Shown: positions 10,471-21,219, numbered from the stretch's first letter. The stretch: 64,000 nucleotides of DNA from Metamycoplasma hominis ATCC 23114 (GCF_000085865.1 NC_013511.1:62001-126000), one strand, 5' to 3'. Translations and numbers: made by a program. The notes: a model not told the origin generated them from the letters alone.

Positions 10471-10528
10471 TTATAATAATAAATTAAATGCTTATTTTTA
10501 AGTATTTATATTGCAAGGAAAGGAAAAT
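10471..10528 (+). promoter_or_regulatory. lmp2 promoter and leader
   Basis: TATAAT at about 10471-10476 is followed by a hairpin-capable segment (AAATGCTTA / TAAGTATTT, about 10486-10508) and a clear AAGGAAAGGA ribosome-binding region before the ATG at 10529. lmp2 therefore seems to be transcribed separately from lmp1. Confidence 0.5.
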
Positions 10529-12423
10529 ATGATAAAGAAACGAAGAAGAAAATTAGGATGATTGACCTTTATTGCTGGGGGATTGCCATTACTGCTTTTG
10601 TTTTAATAATGTGTAGATTTTGCAAGAAACCTAATAAGCAAATAAAAGATCGAACCTCTTTAAATTTATTTAATAATGCGCAAAGTGAATTGAAAGAATT
10701 AATTAATTCTCCAATAGCCAAACTATGCCAAACCGCTATTGAACAAAAAGTTTTAAACGATTCAAATAAAATAAATGAAAAGTCTACTGACGAAGAAATT
10801 TCAAAGAATACAGAATATTTAAATAGTTCAATCGCTTTGCTTAAAAATAAGTTAGATCTTGCTAAACAAGAATTAGAAAAATTCAACATGGCTATGTTTC
10901 AACTAAGATCATTAGTTAATAATAAAGATAGTAAAAGTATAGATACCAAAAATTCAATCAATGCTTTAAATAATGCTAAAAAATTGCCTTTTAATTCTAT
11001 TGAACAAGTCAAGAGCGAATCTTTAACTTTGAAAAATAATATTGATGAATTAAAGTTAAAGCTTAAAGAAGTTAAAAAGTCTAGACTTGCAGAAGCCAAG
11101 AACAAATTAAAAGCAATTATTGATTCAGAACCTTCTAAAAATGTTGATAGTTCTAGAGAATTGCAAATATTTAATGATTCAAATGTTGAAGCAAAATCAA
11201 CACTTGAAGATATTGATAAAAAGATTGATGCCGCAATAAGAGCAAACAATGATTTAAATGAAAAAATTCAAAATTATAAATCAGCAAAATTATCTGATCT
11301 TGAATCTTCAAGAAATGATTTGTCAAACTTTATTGCAAACGATTTAAAAAATCCTGTATATAAAGAAATTGCAGATAAAATTAATGAAAAGATTAAAGAA
11401 GTAAAAGGCGTTGGAAAAAATTCAACAATCAAAGAATTACAAGCAGCCATAAAAACTTTAGCAGATGCTAAAGAAAAAGCAATTAAAGAAAAAGCTTGGA
11501 TAGATAGAGTTGGTATTAAAAAAGTTTTAGAAATTCAAAGATCTAAAATATTGTTGGTTGATGCTGAATATATTGCAAGATTTTTAAAATCACAAAATGG
11601 TGAACCATTTAGACAAAAGAATGAATTTAATGAATATTCAGGAACAGAATTTTTCAAATTAAAAAACGAGTTGGAAAGGGTTTCAAATCTTAAAGATTTA
11701 AATTCTCTTGACAGTGTTGATTATAAAGTAATATGAAAAGCTAATGAAGAATTAAAAAAATTTATTCCAATAATTAATAAAGCAATTAAATCATATTTAT
11801 ACGAAATTTTTGAAGACTGATCTGATGTGCTTATTTCAAAACTAAATGTTTGAGATAAATACTGCTATTCGCCAAAATATACTGGTGCAAATGAAAAATT
11901 AGCAGCATTTAAAAAGGAAATTCAACAAAAAAATGAAGAACTAAGAGCTAATGCACTAGATGCCAAATGAATGGATATTTGAGTAACTTATTATCCACAA
12001 TTGTTAAAGCTTCTCACTGTTGACATTCGCGATAAATTTAGAGAAGTTTATATAACTGAAGAAGCAAAGAAAAATAATCTTGCATATCAAGTTGTTGATT
12101 TATTAAATAAATTAGAATCATTTGATTTGAACAATAGTAAATTAGATAAACAAGAAATTAAAGATTTTAAAGAAAAATTAAGTGCAAAAAATCTAGAAAT
12201 TGAAAAATATTTAAGTGACAAAAAGAATTTTGAAAGTTATTATGCATATAACCCTGATTTATGAATGAATAATTTAAGTTATGATATAAAAGAACAAGAA
12301 AAAATTTTGAATAATATAAATTCTAAGATTTCTTTAATTGAAGAAAGCTCATTTACAAACCAAGAATTAAAGAATACTTTTGTTGAATTGAAACAAAAAT
12401 TATCAATATTGAATAAAAACTAA
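10529..12423 (+). pseudogene. lmp2: Lmp2-type membrane protein, frameshifted in the N-terminal membrane segment
   Basis: Paralogue of lmp1 without the tandem repeats. From the ATG at 10529, behind a good ribosome-binding site, the frame runs about 25 codons and stops. The body (about 620 codons, to TAA 12421-12423) lies in another frame. The switch point is GCT-GGGGG-ATT (10574-10584). One extra G would join them into a hydrophobic segment resembling the lmp1 N-terminus (..GGIAITAFVLI). The body is coiled-coil-rich and Lys/Glu-rich, with several TGA (Trp). An ATG at 10558 in the body frame has no proper ribosome-binding site. A true inactivation, a phase-variable OFF state or a sequencing error are all possible. 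Confidence 0.8.
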
Positions 12424-12460
12424 AGGATTAGAAACCTTTTAGGGTTAAAAAAGTATATTA

Positions 12461-12491
12461 AAAATAAGGCTTAAGAAATGCCTTATTTTTA
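12461..12491 (+). terminator. lmp2 terminator
   Basis: AAAATAAGGC (12461-12470) pairs with GCCTTATTTT (12480-12489) across a 9-base loop, followed by T. Confidence 0.85.
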
Positions 12492-12502
12492 ATTAGTCTG
12501 GA

Positions 12503-12721
12503 TTATTGAACATCTTTTAGTTCGTTTAAAATATCATCTAATTCGTGGATATATTGAGATGCAAAAATTTCTTTTTCATAAAACTCAGGAAATTTTTCAA
12601 TAGGAACAATGTTATCTTCATTGTCTTTTTTAACTTTATAAAATTGTCAATTATAGTAGATATTTTCTCGATTTGTTTCACCCGAAAATATAAGTCTATA
12701 AGAAATATTTTTTGAAAGCAA
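12503..12721 (-). pseudogene. Short ORF or gene remnant downstream of tdk
   Basis: An open frame of about 72 codons (one TGA as Trp) has no ATG and no ribosome-binding site; a TTG at 12721 is the best start, and a TAA blocks the frame eight codons further up. The residue pattern looks protein-like: SYRLIFSGETNR, then a Glu/Tyr-rich stretch and an acidic helix ending in ELKDVQ. No family is recognised. It is probably the tail of a decayed gene, or a small protein with a non-standard start. Confidence 0.35.
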
Positions 12722-12755
12722 TTTTTGTAATTTTTATTTTAATAAAAATTTTGAT

Positions 12756-13343
12756 TTACTTATTTTTTAGTAATTCCTTTTGTTTTTGACCCATTATGTG
12801 GCACTTTCTGCATCTTGCTTCATATTCATTATAGTCACCAATTAAGTTTTGCTCATTTGAAGAATCTTTTCTAAAACTTGTTGAAGCAGCATGTTGACAT
12901 ACTACACAAATTGCTTGCAATTTAGTTACTCGTTCAGCCATTGCCATTAAGGCAGGAATTGGCCCAAAGGGTTTTCTTAGATAATCTTGGTCTAGGCCAG
13001 CTACAATTACTAAATATCCCTTATTTGCTAAGTCATCAGCGACTTCAATTAATGAATTCCCAAAAAAATGGGCTTCGTCAATTATTATTGCCTTATATTT
13101 ATCTTGCTTAAGTAATTCATAAACTTCGTTAATGTTTTTTAATGAATGCGTTTTTCTTCTTACGCCACAACGGCTTACTATTTCATCATCAGAAAAGCGA
13201 TTGTCATATTCAGGCTTTATTAAAAGCGGTAGCATCTTAGCATATTCTAAGGTTCTAACTCTCCTTAATAATTCTTCACTTTTTCCACTAAACATTGGTC
13301 CAGTTATAACTTCTATCATTCCATCATTAAATGTTTTATACAT
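12756..13343 (-). CDS. tdk: Thymidine kinase (TK1 type)
   Basis: Phosphorylates thymidine to dTMP in pyrimidine salvage, on which mycoplasmas depend. 195 codons, normal for type II TK. A P-loop GPMFSGKS lies at about residues 16-23, a Walker B IIIDEAHFF follows mid-protein, and C-terminal cysteine pairs (CVVC and CRKC) make the structural zinc site. A GAGG ribosome-binding site lies close upstream of the ATG. It is transcribed divergently from ychF. Confidence 0.96.
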   Translation of the reverse strand: MYKTFNDGMIEVITGPMFSGKSEELLRRVRTLEYAKMLPLLIKPEYDNRFSDDEIVSRCGVRRKTHSLKNINEVYELLKQDKYKAIIIDEAHFFGNSLIEVADDLANKGYLVIVAGLDQDYLRKPFGPIPALMAMAERVTKLQAICVVCQHAASTSFRKDSSNEQNLIGDYNEYEARCRKCHIMGQKQKELLKNK

Positions 13344-13417
13344 TTTTATACCTCAAACTTTTAAATAATAATGTTTTAACATTATAATATAATTATTACT
13401 TTTTTAAAGGAGTTTTT

Positions 13418-14521
13418 ATGAGTTTAAAAGCTGGTATAGTTGGATTGCCTAATGTTGGCAAAAGTACATTGTTTTCTGCATTAACATTAAATGAAGCTGA
13501 AATGGCAAATTATGCTTTTACTACAATTGAACCTAACGTTGCAATAGTTAATTTAGAAGATCCAAGGCTTTATGAATTAGCTAAAATAGTTCAAACAGAA
13601 AAAATTGTTCCTGCTACTTTTCAATTTGTTGATATAGCTGGATTAGTTGCTGGTGCTTCAAAAGGCGAAGGCTTAGGCAATAAGTTTTTAGCAAACATTC
13701 GCGAAGTTGATGCAATTGTTCATGTTATAAGATGCTTCGAAAATGCTGATATAATGCATGTTAATAATAAAATTGATCCTATTAGTGATTTAAAAACTAT
13801 TAATATTGAATTAATATTGGCAGATTTGCAAACTATTGAAAATGTAATTAATAGAATTGGTAAAAAAGCTCAAAATTCAGGTGATAAAGAATTGAAATTT
13901 GAATTTGAAGTTGCCTTAAAAATACGTAATGCATTAGAAAATGAAATTATGGTTAAAAATCTAGATTTAAGTTCAGAAGAACAAGCCGTGATCAAATCAT
14001 ATCAATTGCTTACTGCAAAACCTACAATCTATGTTGCAAACCTTGATAGTGATAGTTTTAAAAATCTAGAAAGTGCTAAATATTATCAAGAATTAAACAA
14101 ATATTTGCAAGACAAAAAAGAAATTTTAATACCTATTTGTATTAAATTAGAATATGAATTATGTAAATTTAATGATGAAGAAAAAGAAATGTTTTTAAAT
14201 GAATATAACATTGAATGCTCCGGATTAAATTTAATTATCAAGAAAAGTTTTTATTTATTAAATCAAGCAACATATTTTACGGCGGGTAAAATCGAAGCAA
14301 GGGCATGAGTATTTAAAAAAGGAATGAATGCTGCTCAATGTGCAGGAATTATTCACACTGATTTTGAAAAGAAATTTGTAAAAGCAGAAGTCATTAAATA
14401 TGAAGATTATGTTGCTTTAAATGGCGAAAAAGGTTGCAGGGAAGCCGGAAAAATAGCAATTGAGGGCAAGAATTATATTATGCAAGATGGTGATGTTTGC
14501 TTTTTTAGAGTGGCAAAATAA
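13418..14521 (+). CDS. ychF: Redox-regulated ATPase YchF (Obg-like GTPase family)
   Basis: Conserved ribosome-associated P-loop NTPase of the Obg superfamily that prefers ATP. It has 367 codons, matching the family. The G1 motif GLPNVGKST is at about 9-17, then the G3-like DIAGLV and the atypical NLDSD in place of a classic NKxD. A C-terminal TGS-like domain begins with AWVFKKGM and contains the FTAG and HTDFEK segments. One TGA (14306-14308) is Trp. AAAGGAG precedes the ATG. Confidence 0.96.
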
Positions 14522-14527
14522 AAATTA

Positions 14528-14556
14528 AAATTAGGGGAAAATACCTAATTTTTTTT
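14528..14556 (+). terminator. ychF terminator
   Basis: AAATTAGG (14528-14535) pairs with CCTAATTT (14544-14551), followed by a long T run. The T run overlaps the -35 hexamer of the next promoter. Confidence 0.85.
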
Positions 14557-14849
14557 GTTGTATTTTTTTAAAATCGTATAATAAAAGAGTAATGATACTT
14601 ATCATAATGATATGATATGAATTAACGAAATATAAAACTTGACCAAATTTATTTGCTATGGTTTTAAAGTTAATTGCATGATTAAAAAGTTTATTGATAT
14701 ACTATCAAAACTAATACTCATTAAAAGTTTCATTACATCATAAAAATTTTATTAGTCTATATATATTGCTATATAGTATTTTTTGGTATTACATTAAGTT
14801 ATTTGTAGGAAACGAACTTTTAAATTTCAACCTATTTTAAGGAACAATT
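14555..14849 (+). promoter_or_regulatory. Promoter and folded leader of the PHP/ATPase operon
   Basis: TTGTTG (14555-14560), a 16-base spacer and TATAAT (14577-14582) form a near-consensus promoter, giving a leader of about 260 nt. It contains three inverted repeats: ATGATA/TATCAT near 14592-14605, AGTTT.TTGATA/TATCAA.AACT around 14688-14712, and CTATATA/TATATAG (14757-14776) followed directly by TATTTTTT, which looks like a terminator before the first gene. AAGGAA precedes the ATG. An attenuator or a separate small RNA is possible. Confidence 0.55.
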
Positions 14850-15542
14850 ATGAATTTAATAAAAATTGATTTGCATGTACATTCTCAGGATTCAAGCCAT
14901 ACAGGAAGTAATATTTCTCAAGAATCTGATTTAGAAAAATTGTTAATTTTAACTAAAAAAAGAGTCAAAATTGCTAGTTTTTCTGACCATGATAATTTTT
15001 ATATTGAAAGTTATTTGAAACGCCTTGAAATAATTAAACAATACAATATTGATATTACATTATGGCCTGGTATTGAAGTTAATTTAAGAAAATATGATGG
15101 TCAAATAGGACAAGCTATATTTATATTTGATCCAGATAGCAACTTAAAAGAATTAAATGAAGTAACTAAAAAAGAATTTAGATTCAATAGCAATAAATAC
15201 ACATACAAAGACGCTGTTGAACTATTTAAAAAAAGTAACTTCAATTTTATGGTTTTCCCTCATGCTGGAAAAGGTCAAGATAATATGGAATGACAAGATA
15301 TATGCAATAGCCAAGTTGATGGGCTGGATATAACAGATTTTAATAATAGCAATAAAAAGAAAATATTAAAACAAGATCCAAACATTCCGGTTTTATATTT
15401 TAGTGACACACATACATGAAGAAAATATCCTCAATATGGTAAATTTTGTTCTTATGTGGAAGTTGAAAATAAAGATCAAATTACATTTAATGAAGTAAAA
15501 AACAATATAAGAAATAATAAAGTTGATTATGACAATGTATAG
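14850..15542 (+). CDS. PHP-domain phosphoesterase, first gene of a three-gene operon
   Basis: Probable metal-dependent phosphoesterase of the polymerase/histidinol-phosphatase superfamily; substrate unknown. It has 230 codons, only the PHP domain. The metal-binding motifs are all present: DLHVHS (His9, His11), FSDHDN (about 48-53), PGIEVN (about 73-78), FPHAG (about 136-140) and FSDTHTW near the C-terminus. TGA encodes Trp three times. The next gene starts 11 bases later and encodes an SMC-like ATPase. PHP domains paired with or fused to such ATPases occur in TrlF/Ppl-like proteins, some reported as anti-phage. A defence or nucleic-acid role here is inference. The family call is firm. Confidence 0.85.
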
Positions 15543-15553
15543 AAAGGAATAAT

Positions 15554-17233
15554 ATGATAAAAAGCCTAAAAATTAAAAATAATAACGAAACTTATGACAT
15601 AAATTTAAATAGTCAAGTTAATGTTATTGTTGGTGAAAAGGGTTCTGGTAAAAGCTCCTTGCTTTTGGTTTTAGCAGAAGCAATAGTAAACAAAAAATTA
15701 TTCAAAAACGAATATGAATGATTCAATGAAAAGGCTAAATTTTTAGTCGATTCAATAAATATTGATAATACAGAAATTAAAACTCAGGATTTTTCATATA
15801 TTTTTGATTCAGAAAGTAAGCAAAATTCAAAGGATGCAGGTATTTTAGAAATTCAAAAAAACCTAAGCGGTTATATTAGTCAAAATGATAGCAGGAAAAA
15901 TTCTCTTGATTCTTCTGAATATGTTGAAAAGCAAAAAAGTAATTGTATTGATAATTTCACAGAAAAAATTTACTATGATCAAGATCAAAAAATGTTAAAA
16001 CAATTAAATGATTTTAGATCGCTAGAAGATTTGTTAAATGAATATAGGCACGAACGTGATAGACAGATAGCACTTTCAAATGTTTTTAATCAATCTTTTA
16101 ATTTAAATGAAGGTAGTACTAAAAACATTGCAACCATTGACTGTGATTCTTCAAATGAAATAAAAAAAATTAAGGAATTATTGAAATCAATTGAAGAAAC
16201 AAAAGAAAAAATATATAGTACAAATTTGGTTGTCAATAATCTTTTAGCACAATTTGAACAATCTTCGTCGCTACTTCAAATTTCAAAAGAACAATTATTA
16301 GATATTCAACAAAGAACAGAAAATGTTATACTACAAAATAACTTATTTCTAGAATATTACAATCAATATAATTTAGTTGTATCCAAGGATAAAAAAGCTC
16401 TTGAATGTTTTAAATTATCATTTACAAATGCTAAAAGAGCATATCTTGAAGAATTAAGCAACACTTTGAAGATTCAAAATGATAATGAACAATTATTGGA
16501 ACATTTCTCTAATTTAGGAAGAATAATGAAAAAAATCAATAGACAATATAATTCAATAATTGAAAAAGAAATCATTTTAAACTGAACATTAGAAGAAACT
16601 GATAAAAAAAATAAAAATATAAAATATAAAATAGAAAGTTTTGCTTTAAGTGAAGAAGAAAAAAATTTAATTTTGAATAAATGACTCGGTTCAACAAATA
16701 AGAGTAATACAATTGCTGATGTTCTTAATGGTAATATTAAAGATAACTTTGATATTAAAAAGATGATTAAGGCATTGATTAAAGATAAAATAAAAATCTA
16801 TGCAGGGGATGAAGAATATAAAAATCTATCAATGGGCCAAAAGACATTGTTTGGTATAACACACGCGATTGACACATTGAACAATGTTCCTAATGAACAA
16901 TACTTATTGCTAGACCAAATTGAAGATAATCTAGATAATAAAACAATATACGAAAAAATAGTTCCAATGTTGCAAGAACAAATTAAAAAAGGCAAACAAA
17001 TTTTTATCGTTACACATAACCCTAATATTGGAACATTGATAAAAGGCAACATAATAACAACAGATATTTTCAATACTAATCTAAACAAAAAATTTGTTGT
17101 TAATGAAATAATTCGCGAAGATAATGAAATTGACACACCTCAATCGCTTTATTTGGAAGGCAGTATGAAAGCTTTGTATGAAAGATTAAAAGTTCATGAA
17201 GAAAAAATTAATAAAACCAAAGGAGATAAATAA
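15554..17233 (+). CDS. SMC/ABC-like ATPase with coiled-coil insertion
   Basis: P-loop ATPase of the SMC/RecF/Rad50-like class, 559 codons. Walker A GEKGSGKS is at 27-34. A central region rich in Lys, Gln and Glu (about 150-345) reads as coiled coil. The ABC signature-like LSMGQK is at 425-430, Walker B LLLDQIED at 451-458, D-loop NLD at 459-461 and switch histidine VTHN at about 488. No nuclease motif is evident, so the neighbouring PHP protein is the likely effector and this protein the sensor/motor. It overlaps the next ORF by one base (TAATG), so the three genes form one transcription unit. Several TGA are read as Trp. Confidence 0.85.
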
Positions 17234-17529
17234 TGATAACAATTGACTATGTATTTACAAAAGATGAAAAGAGATTAATAGTTATTTCTAATGCAAGCGA
17301 TAGCAAAAATAAATATAAAATTGAAATTGACTTAGACAACCCTTCTGATGCTTGAAATAAAGAAAACATTAATAATTTTATAATTAGAGCAATATCTATT
17401 AGTGACGAAAAATTAAGTGAACCACAATTAACAGAATCGGCTCAAGAACAATTACAAAAGGGTAATAAACAAATAGAATTTATTAAAAATTTATTCACAA
17501 ATTTTGTTGAAAGATATAATGAAAATTAA
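17233..17529 (+). CDS. Small acidic protein, third gene of the PHP/ATPase operon
   Basis: Not recognised. 98 codons. It starts at an ATG that overlaps the ATPase stop by one base, with AAAGGAG upstream, so translation is probably coupled. The N-terminal half (ITIDYVF...RLIVISN...YKIEIDL) looks beta-rich. The C-terminal half is helical and acidic. It has no signal peptide or membrane segment. Tight coupling suggests a subunit, inhibitor or adaptor of the ATPase/PHP pair. Confidence 0.7.
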
Positions 17530-17596
17530 TTCTTATTCAATCTTAAATAAAGCACAAGATTTTTAATAAAAACATTTATTTTTAAGTTGAAAATTA

Positions 17597-17628
17597 AAAA
17601 AACAAGGCCTTGAAGGCTTTGTTTTTTT
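17597..17628. terminator. Bidirectional terminator between the PHP operon and argS
   Basis: AAAAAACAAGGCC (to 17609) and GGCTTTGTTTTTTT form a GC-cored stem with a 5-base loop and A/T tracts on both sides, between convergent genes. Confidence 0.9.
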
Positions 17629-17635
17629 AAAAATT

Positions 17636-19261
17636 TTACATTTTTTCAGGTGCTTCAATGTCCATTAATTTTAAACCATCAGCTAAAACAATTTTTGTTG
17701 CCTTTACTAAGGCTGCAAGGCTTTGTTCATTAGGAGATCCTAAAACTTTGGTATTTGAATAAAATGAGTTAAATGCCTTTGATAATTTCAATAGATAAGG
17801 AGGCAACAAGTTGACTTTATAAGTTTTGGCCATTGTTGAAATTAATTCAGGGTATTCTTTTAATTCTGCAACAAGCTTTTGAGCATATTCATTATCCAAC
17901 TCATCAGAAGCAATAGGGTTTTCAATTCCTACTTTATCTAATAATTGGCAAGCACGAGCATGAGCATATTTAATGATATACATAGGGTTATTTTCGTTGT
18001 TGTCAGTAACTTTGTTAATATCAAAGTCAATTCTTGAATTATATGATCTATCAATTAGAAAGTATCTAATTGCATCATTTCCAACTTCTTCTGCTAGTTC
18101 TCTTAACGTTAAAGAAGTTCCTAAACGTTTTGACATTTTAACTTCTTTACCATTCTTCATGATTCTAATTAGTTGGAATAGAAGAATTTCAATTTGGTCT
18201 CTTCTATGTCCTAAATCTTCAAATGAGAATTTAACACGTTCTACGTATCCTGAGTGGTCAGCTCCTCAAATGTCAACAATTTTTCCATTTGGATCATTTA
18301 ATTCCAAAAGTTTTTGTTCGTGGTATGCAATGTCCGCACAGAAGTATGTTGAATCACCATTGCTTTTGATAATAACACGGTCCTTGTCATCTTTACCACC
18401 CTTTGTTGTTTCGAGTCAAGTTGCGCCATCTTTTTTGTATGTTGTCTTTAATCTATGAATTGCTGGTCATACTCTATTTTTGGCATATTGTTCTGCCTCT
18501 GATGTGAAAATATCGAATGTTACTCCAAATTTTTTCATATCTTCAATAATATTTTTTAAAGCAAAATCTCTTCCAAAACTTCTAAAGATTTTTCTAATTT
18601 CATCAGTGTATTCTACATTTTTGTATTCATCTTTGTGAATGTTATAAAATGCTTGAGCGAATTCTATCATATCTCCGCCATGGTATGAATCTTCTGGCAT
18701 AGGAAATTCGGGATTAAATATTTGTTGGTATCTAGCAAATATTGAATCTGCCATTTTATTCATTTGGTTTCCATAATCATTAACTAAATATTCTCGAACA
18801 ACGCGGTGACCTGCTTTTTCTAGAATATTGCACAATGTTGCACCAATAGCAGCATTTCTTGCGTGTCCAATATGCAAATATCCTGTTGGGTTAGCAGACA
18901 CAAATTCAACATTAATTGCTCCTTTACCTTTTGGATCAATACTTCCGTATGTTGATCCTTCGTTGTTGATTTGATTTATTGTGTTGGCTATAACCGAGTT
19001 TGAAACTCAAAAATTAATAAAACCAGGTTCGGCAACCTTTATTTCACTAATTTCTTTAAATTTATTTAAATCAATATTTCTTACTATTTCTTGGGCAATA
19101 TCTATTGCCTTCTTACCTAAATCCTTTTGCAATGTTAGGGCAATATTGCTTGAATAGTCGCCGTAATTTTTAGATTCGGTAAGTACAATAGGCTTAGAAA
19201 TATTTAATTTTTCAAGTGCTTCATTTAATGAAGCAATAATAATGTCTTTCGTTGTTTTCAT
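17636..19261 (-). CDS. argS: Arginyl-tRNA synthetase
   Basis: Charges tRNA-Arg. About 541 codons, normal for the class I enzyme. The N-terminal tRNA-binding domain is followed by [16 protein letters not shown], which holds the HIGH signature, then the core and an anticodon-binding domain. KMSKRLG is the KMSKS motif. TGA codons are Trp. Two ATGs are possible (19267 and 19261). TATAAT at 19274-19269 would start RNA near 19262, which favours a leaderless start at 19261. The promoter is back-to-back with that of cysS. Since arginine is also the energy source here, charging competes with the deiminase pathway. Confidence 0.96.
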
Positions 19262-19321
19262 ATTCATAATTATAATATAATAAAATTTAAAAACATTATA
19301 TTTATAGTTATAATATTGAGT
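19262..19321. promoter_or_regulatory. Divergent leaderless promoters of argS and cysS
   Basis: TATAAT on the minus strand (19274-19269) lies 7 bases before the second argS ATG. TATAAT on the plus strand (19309-19314) lies 7 bases before the cysS ATG (19322). Neither gene has a Shine-Dalgarno sequence. Both mRNAs are therefore expected to begin at or next to the AUG. Confidence 0.65.
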
Positions 19322-20527
19322 ATGAAAAGATATTATTTATGTGGCCCAACTGTTTATAACTATCCTCATATAGGCAATTTAAGGCCAATAGTTAGTTTTG
19401 ATTTAATGATTAGGGCTCAAAGGCAATTGGGAGAAGATGTTTATTTTCTTCACAATATCACTGATATAGATGACAAAATCATTGCTAAGGCAAAGCAAGA
19501 AAACAAGACAGAAAAAGAAATTTCAAGTTTTTATGAAGCATATTATTTAAATTTATTTAAATTATTCTCAATTGAAATGCCAAATAAGATTGTAAGAGTT
19601 ACTGATTCCCTTAATGATATGTATGAATATATTCAATCATTGATTGAAAAGGGCGCAGCATATCAAGTGAACGGCAATGTCTATTTCGACGTTTTGAAAT
19701 TTAAAGATGTGTATGGAAAAATAAGCAACCAGAAATTGGCAAATTTAATTTCAGATTCAAGCAATGAAGTTGACAAGCGCTCGCCATATGATTTTGCTTT
19801 ATGAAAAGACACAACTGAAGGTATAAAATTCCAAAGTCCATTTGGTCTTGGAAGACCAGGTTGACATACTGAATGTAGTTGTTTTATAAATAAATATTTT
19901 GAAGGCAAACAACTTGACATTCATGGAGGAGGTATTGATTTAATATTTCCTCATCACGAAAACGAAAACATTCAACATTTTGCAATCAATCGCCAAGATA
20001 TTGCCAAGGATTGGATTCACTTTGGTACATTGAATTATAAGAATCAAAAGATGTCTAAGTCAATAGGAAACATAATTTATGCTGAAGAATTTTTAAAAAA
20101 TTATTCGGCTGATACTTATAAATTGTTAATGCTATCAACAAGTTACAGCAAACCAATTAATATTACTGATGAATTACTTGCATCGCTTCAAAAACAAATT
20201 AATAATATTGAGGCGCATTTTAATAAAAGTCAATTGGAAGATATTAAATATACGTTAGATAAACAAATAATAGATTCAATTTTAAAAAATGTTTCTAATC
20301 TTGATTTTTCATTAGCCTTTAAGCAACTTAATGAGCAATTAAAATCACCATTGAATTATGGTAATGCATTTTTTGTATTTAAGGTTTTAGGTTTTAAATT
20401 AGTTGAAAATAAAGTAAGCAATGATGATAAAGAACTATATAGAAAGTGAAATATTTTAAAAGAACAAAAACAATACGATAAAGCAGATGAAATAAGAAAC
20501 ATTTTAAAAACAAAAAGGTTGATTTAA
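19322..20527 (+). CDS. cysS: Cysteinyl-tRNA synthetase
   Basis: Charges tRNA-Cys. 401 codons, short compared with about 460 in E. coli but usual for mycoplasmas. It shows YLCGPTVYNYPHIGN (HIGH region at the N-terminus), the zinc-ligand region around GWHTECS and HHENE, and KMSKSIG as the KMSKS motif. TGA is Trp. The ATG at 19322 is preferred over an in-frame TTG at 19316 because the -10 box ends at 19314. The stop overlaps the next ATG (TAATG), so it is translationally coupled to rlmB, as in many Firmicutes. Confidence 0.96.
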
Positions 20528-21219
20528 TGAAAAAGATAGTTTTTGGAAAAAATTCAGTCTTAGAAGCAATTGAATATGAATTTCCTATAGAAGAAATTTA
20601 CTTGCAAAAAGGACTTGTTAACAACAATTTAAAATTTAAGAAAGTTGTTTATTTAGATAGAAATAGCCTAGATAAATTAACAGAAAATGGAAATCACCAA
20701 GGATATGCTGCAAAATTAAAAGATTTTCAATATCATGATTTGGGCAGTATTTTTAAAGACGGCTCAGATAAGGTTTTAATTTTAGACCATATCCAAGACC
20801 CCCAAAATTTTGGTGCTATTATACGTAGTGCCAATGTGTTTGGTTTTAAACATATAATCATTCCAAAGGATAGAGCATGTGATGTAACTCCGAGTGTTTT
20901 AAAAACTAGCTCGGGAGGTTTTAAAAACGTTAAAGTGATTAAAGTTAACAGCTTATTTGATGCAATTGAGGAATTAAAAAATAAAGGTTTTTGAATATAT
21001 GCATCGGCCTTAAACCAACAAGCAAAAAAACTAAATGACGCAAAATTTAACGAGAAAATTGCAATTATTGTTGGAAACGAAGGGAGTGGCGTTTCAAAAA
21101 CATTGCTTAAACATTCGGATGAAATTATTTACATTGAGCAAGATAAGGAATCCGTTCAATCTCTTAATGTTTCAGTGGCAACAGGAATTTTGTTATATAC
21201 AGTTTTTAATAAGAAATAA
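20527..21219 (+). CDS. rlmB: TrmH/SpoU-family 23S rRNA (guanosine 2'-O) methyltransferase
   Basis: AdoMet-dependent 2'-O-methyltransferase of the SPOUT class, probably acting on 23S rRNA G2251. 230 codons. A short N-terminal substrate-binding domain precedes the three SPOUT motifs: NFGAIIRSA, VGNEGSGVS and SLNVSVATGI, which build the knotted AdoMet site. One TGA (20992-20994) is Trp. It overlaps cysS by one base. The exact methylation target is inferred from family and linkage. Confidence 0.9.
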
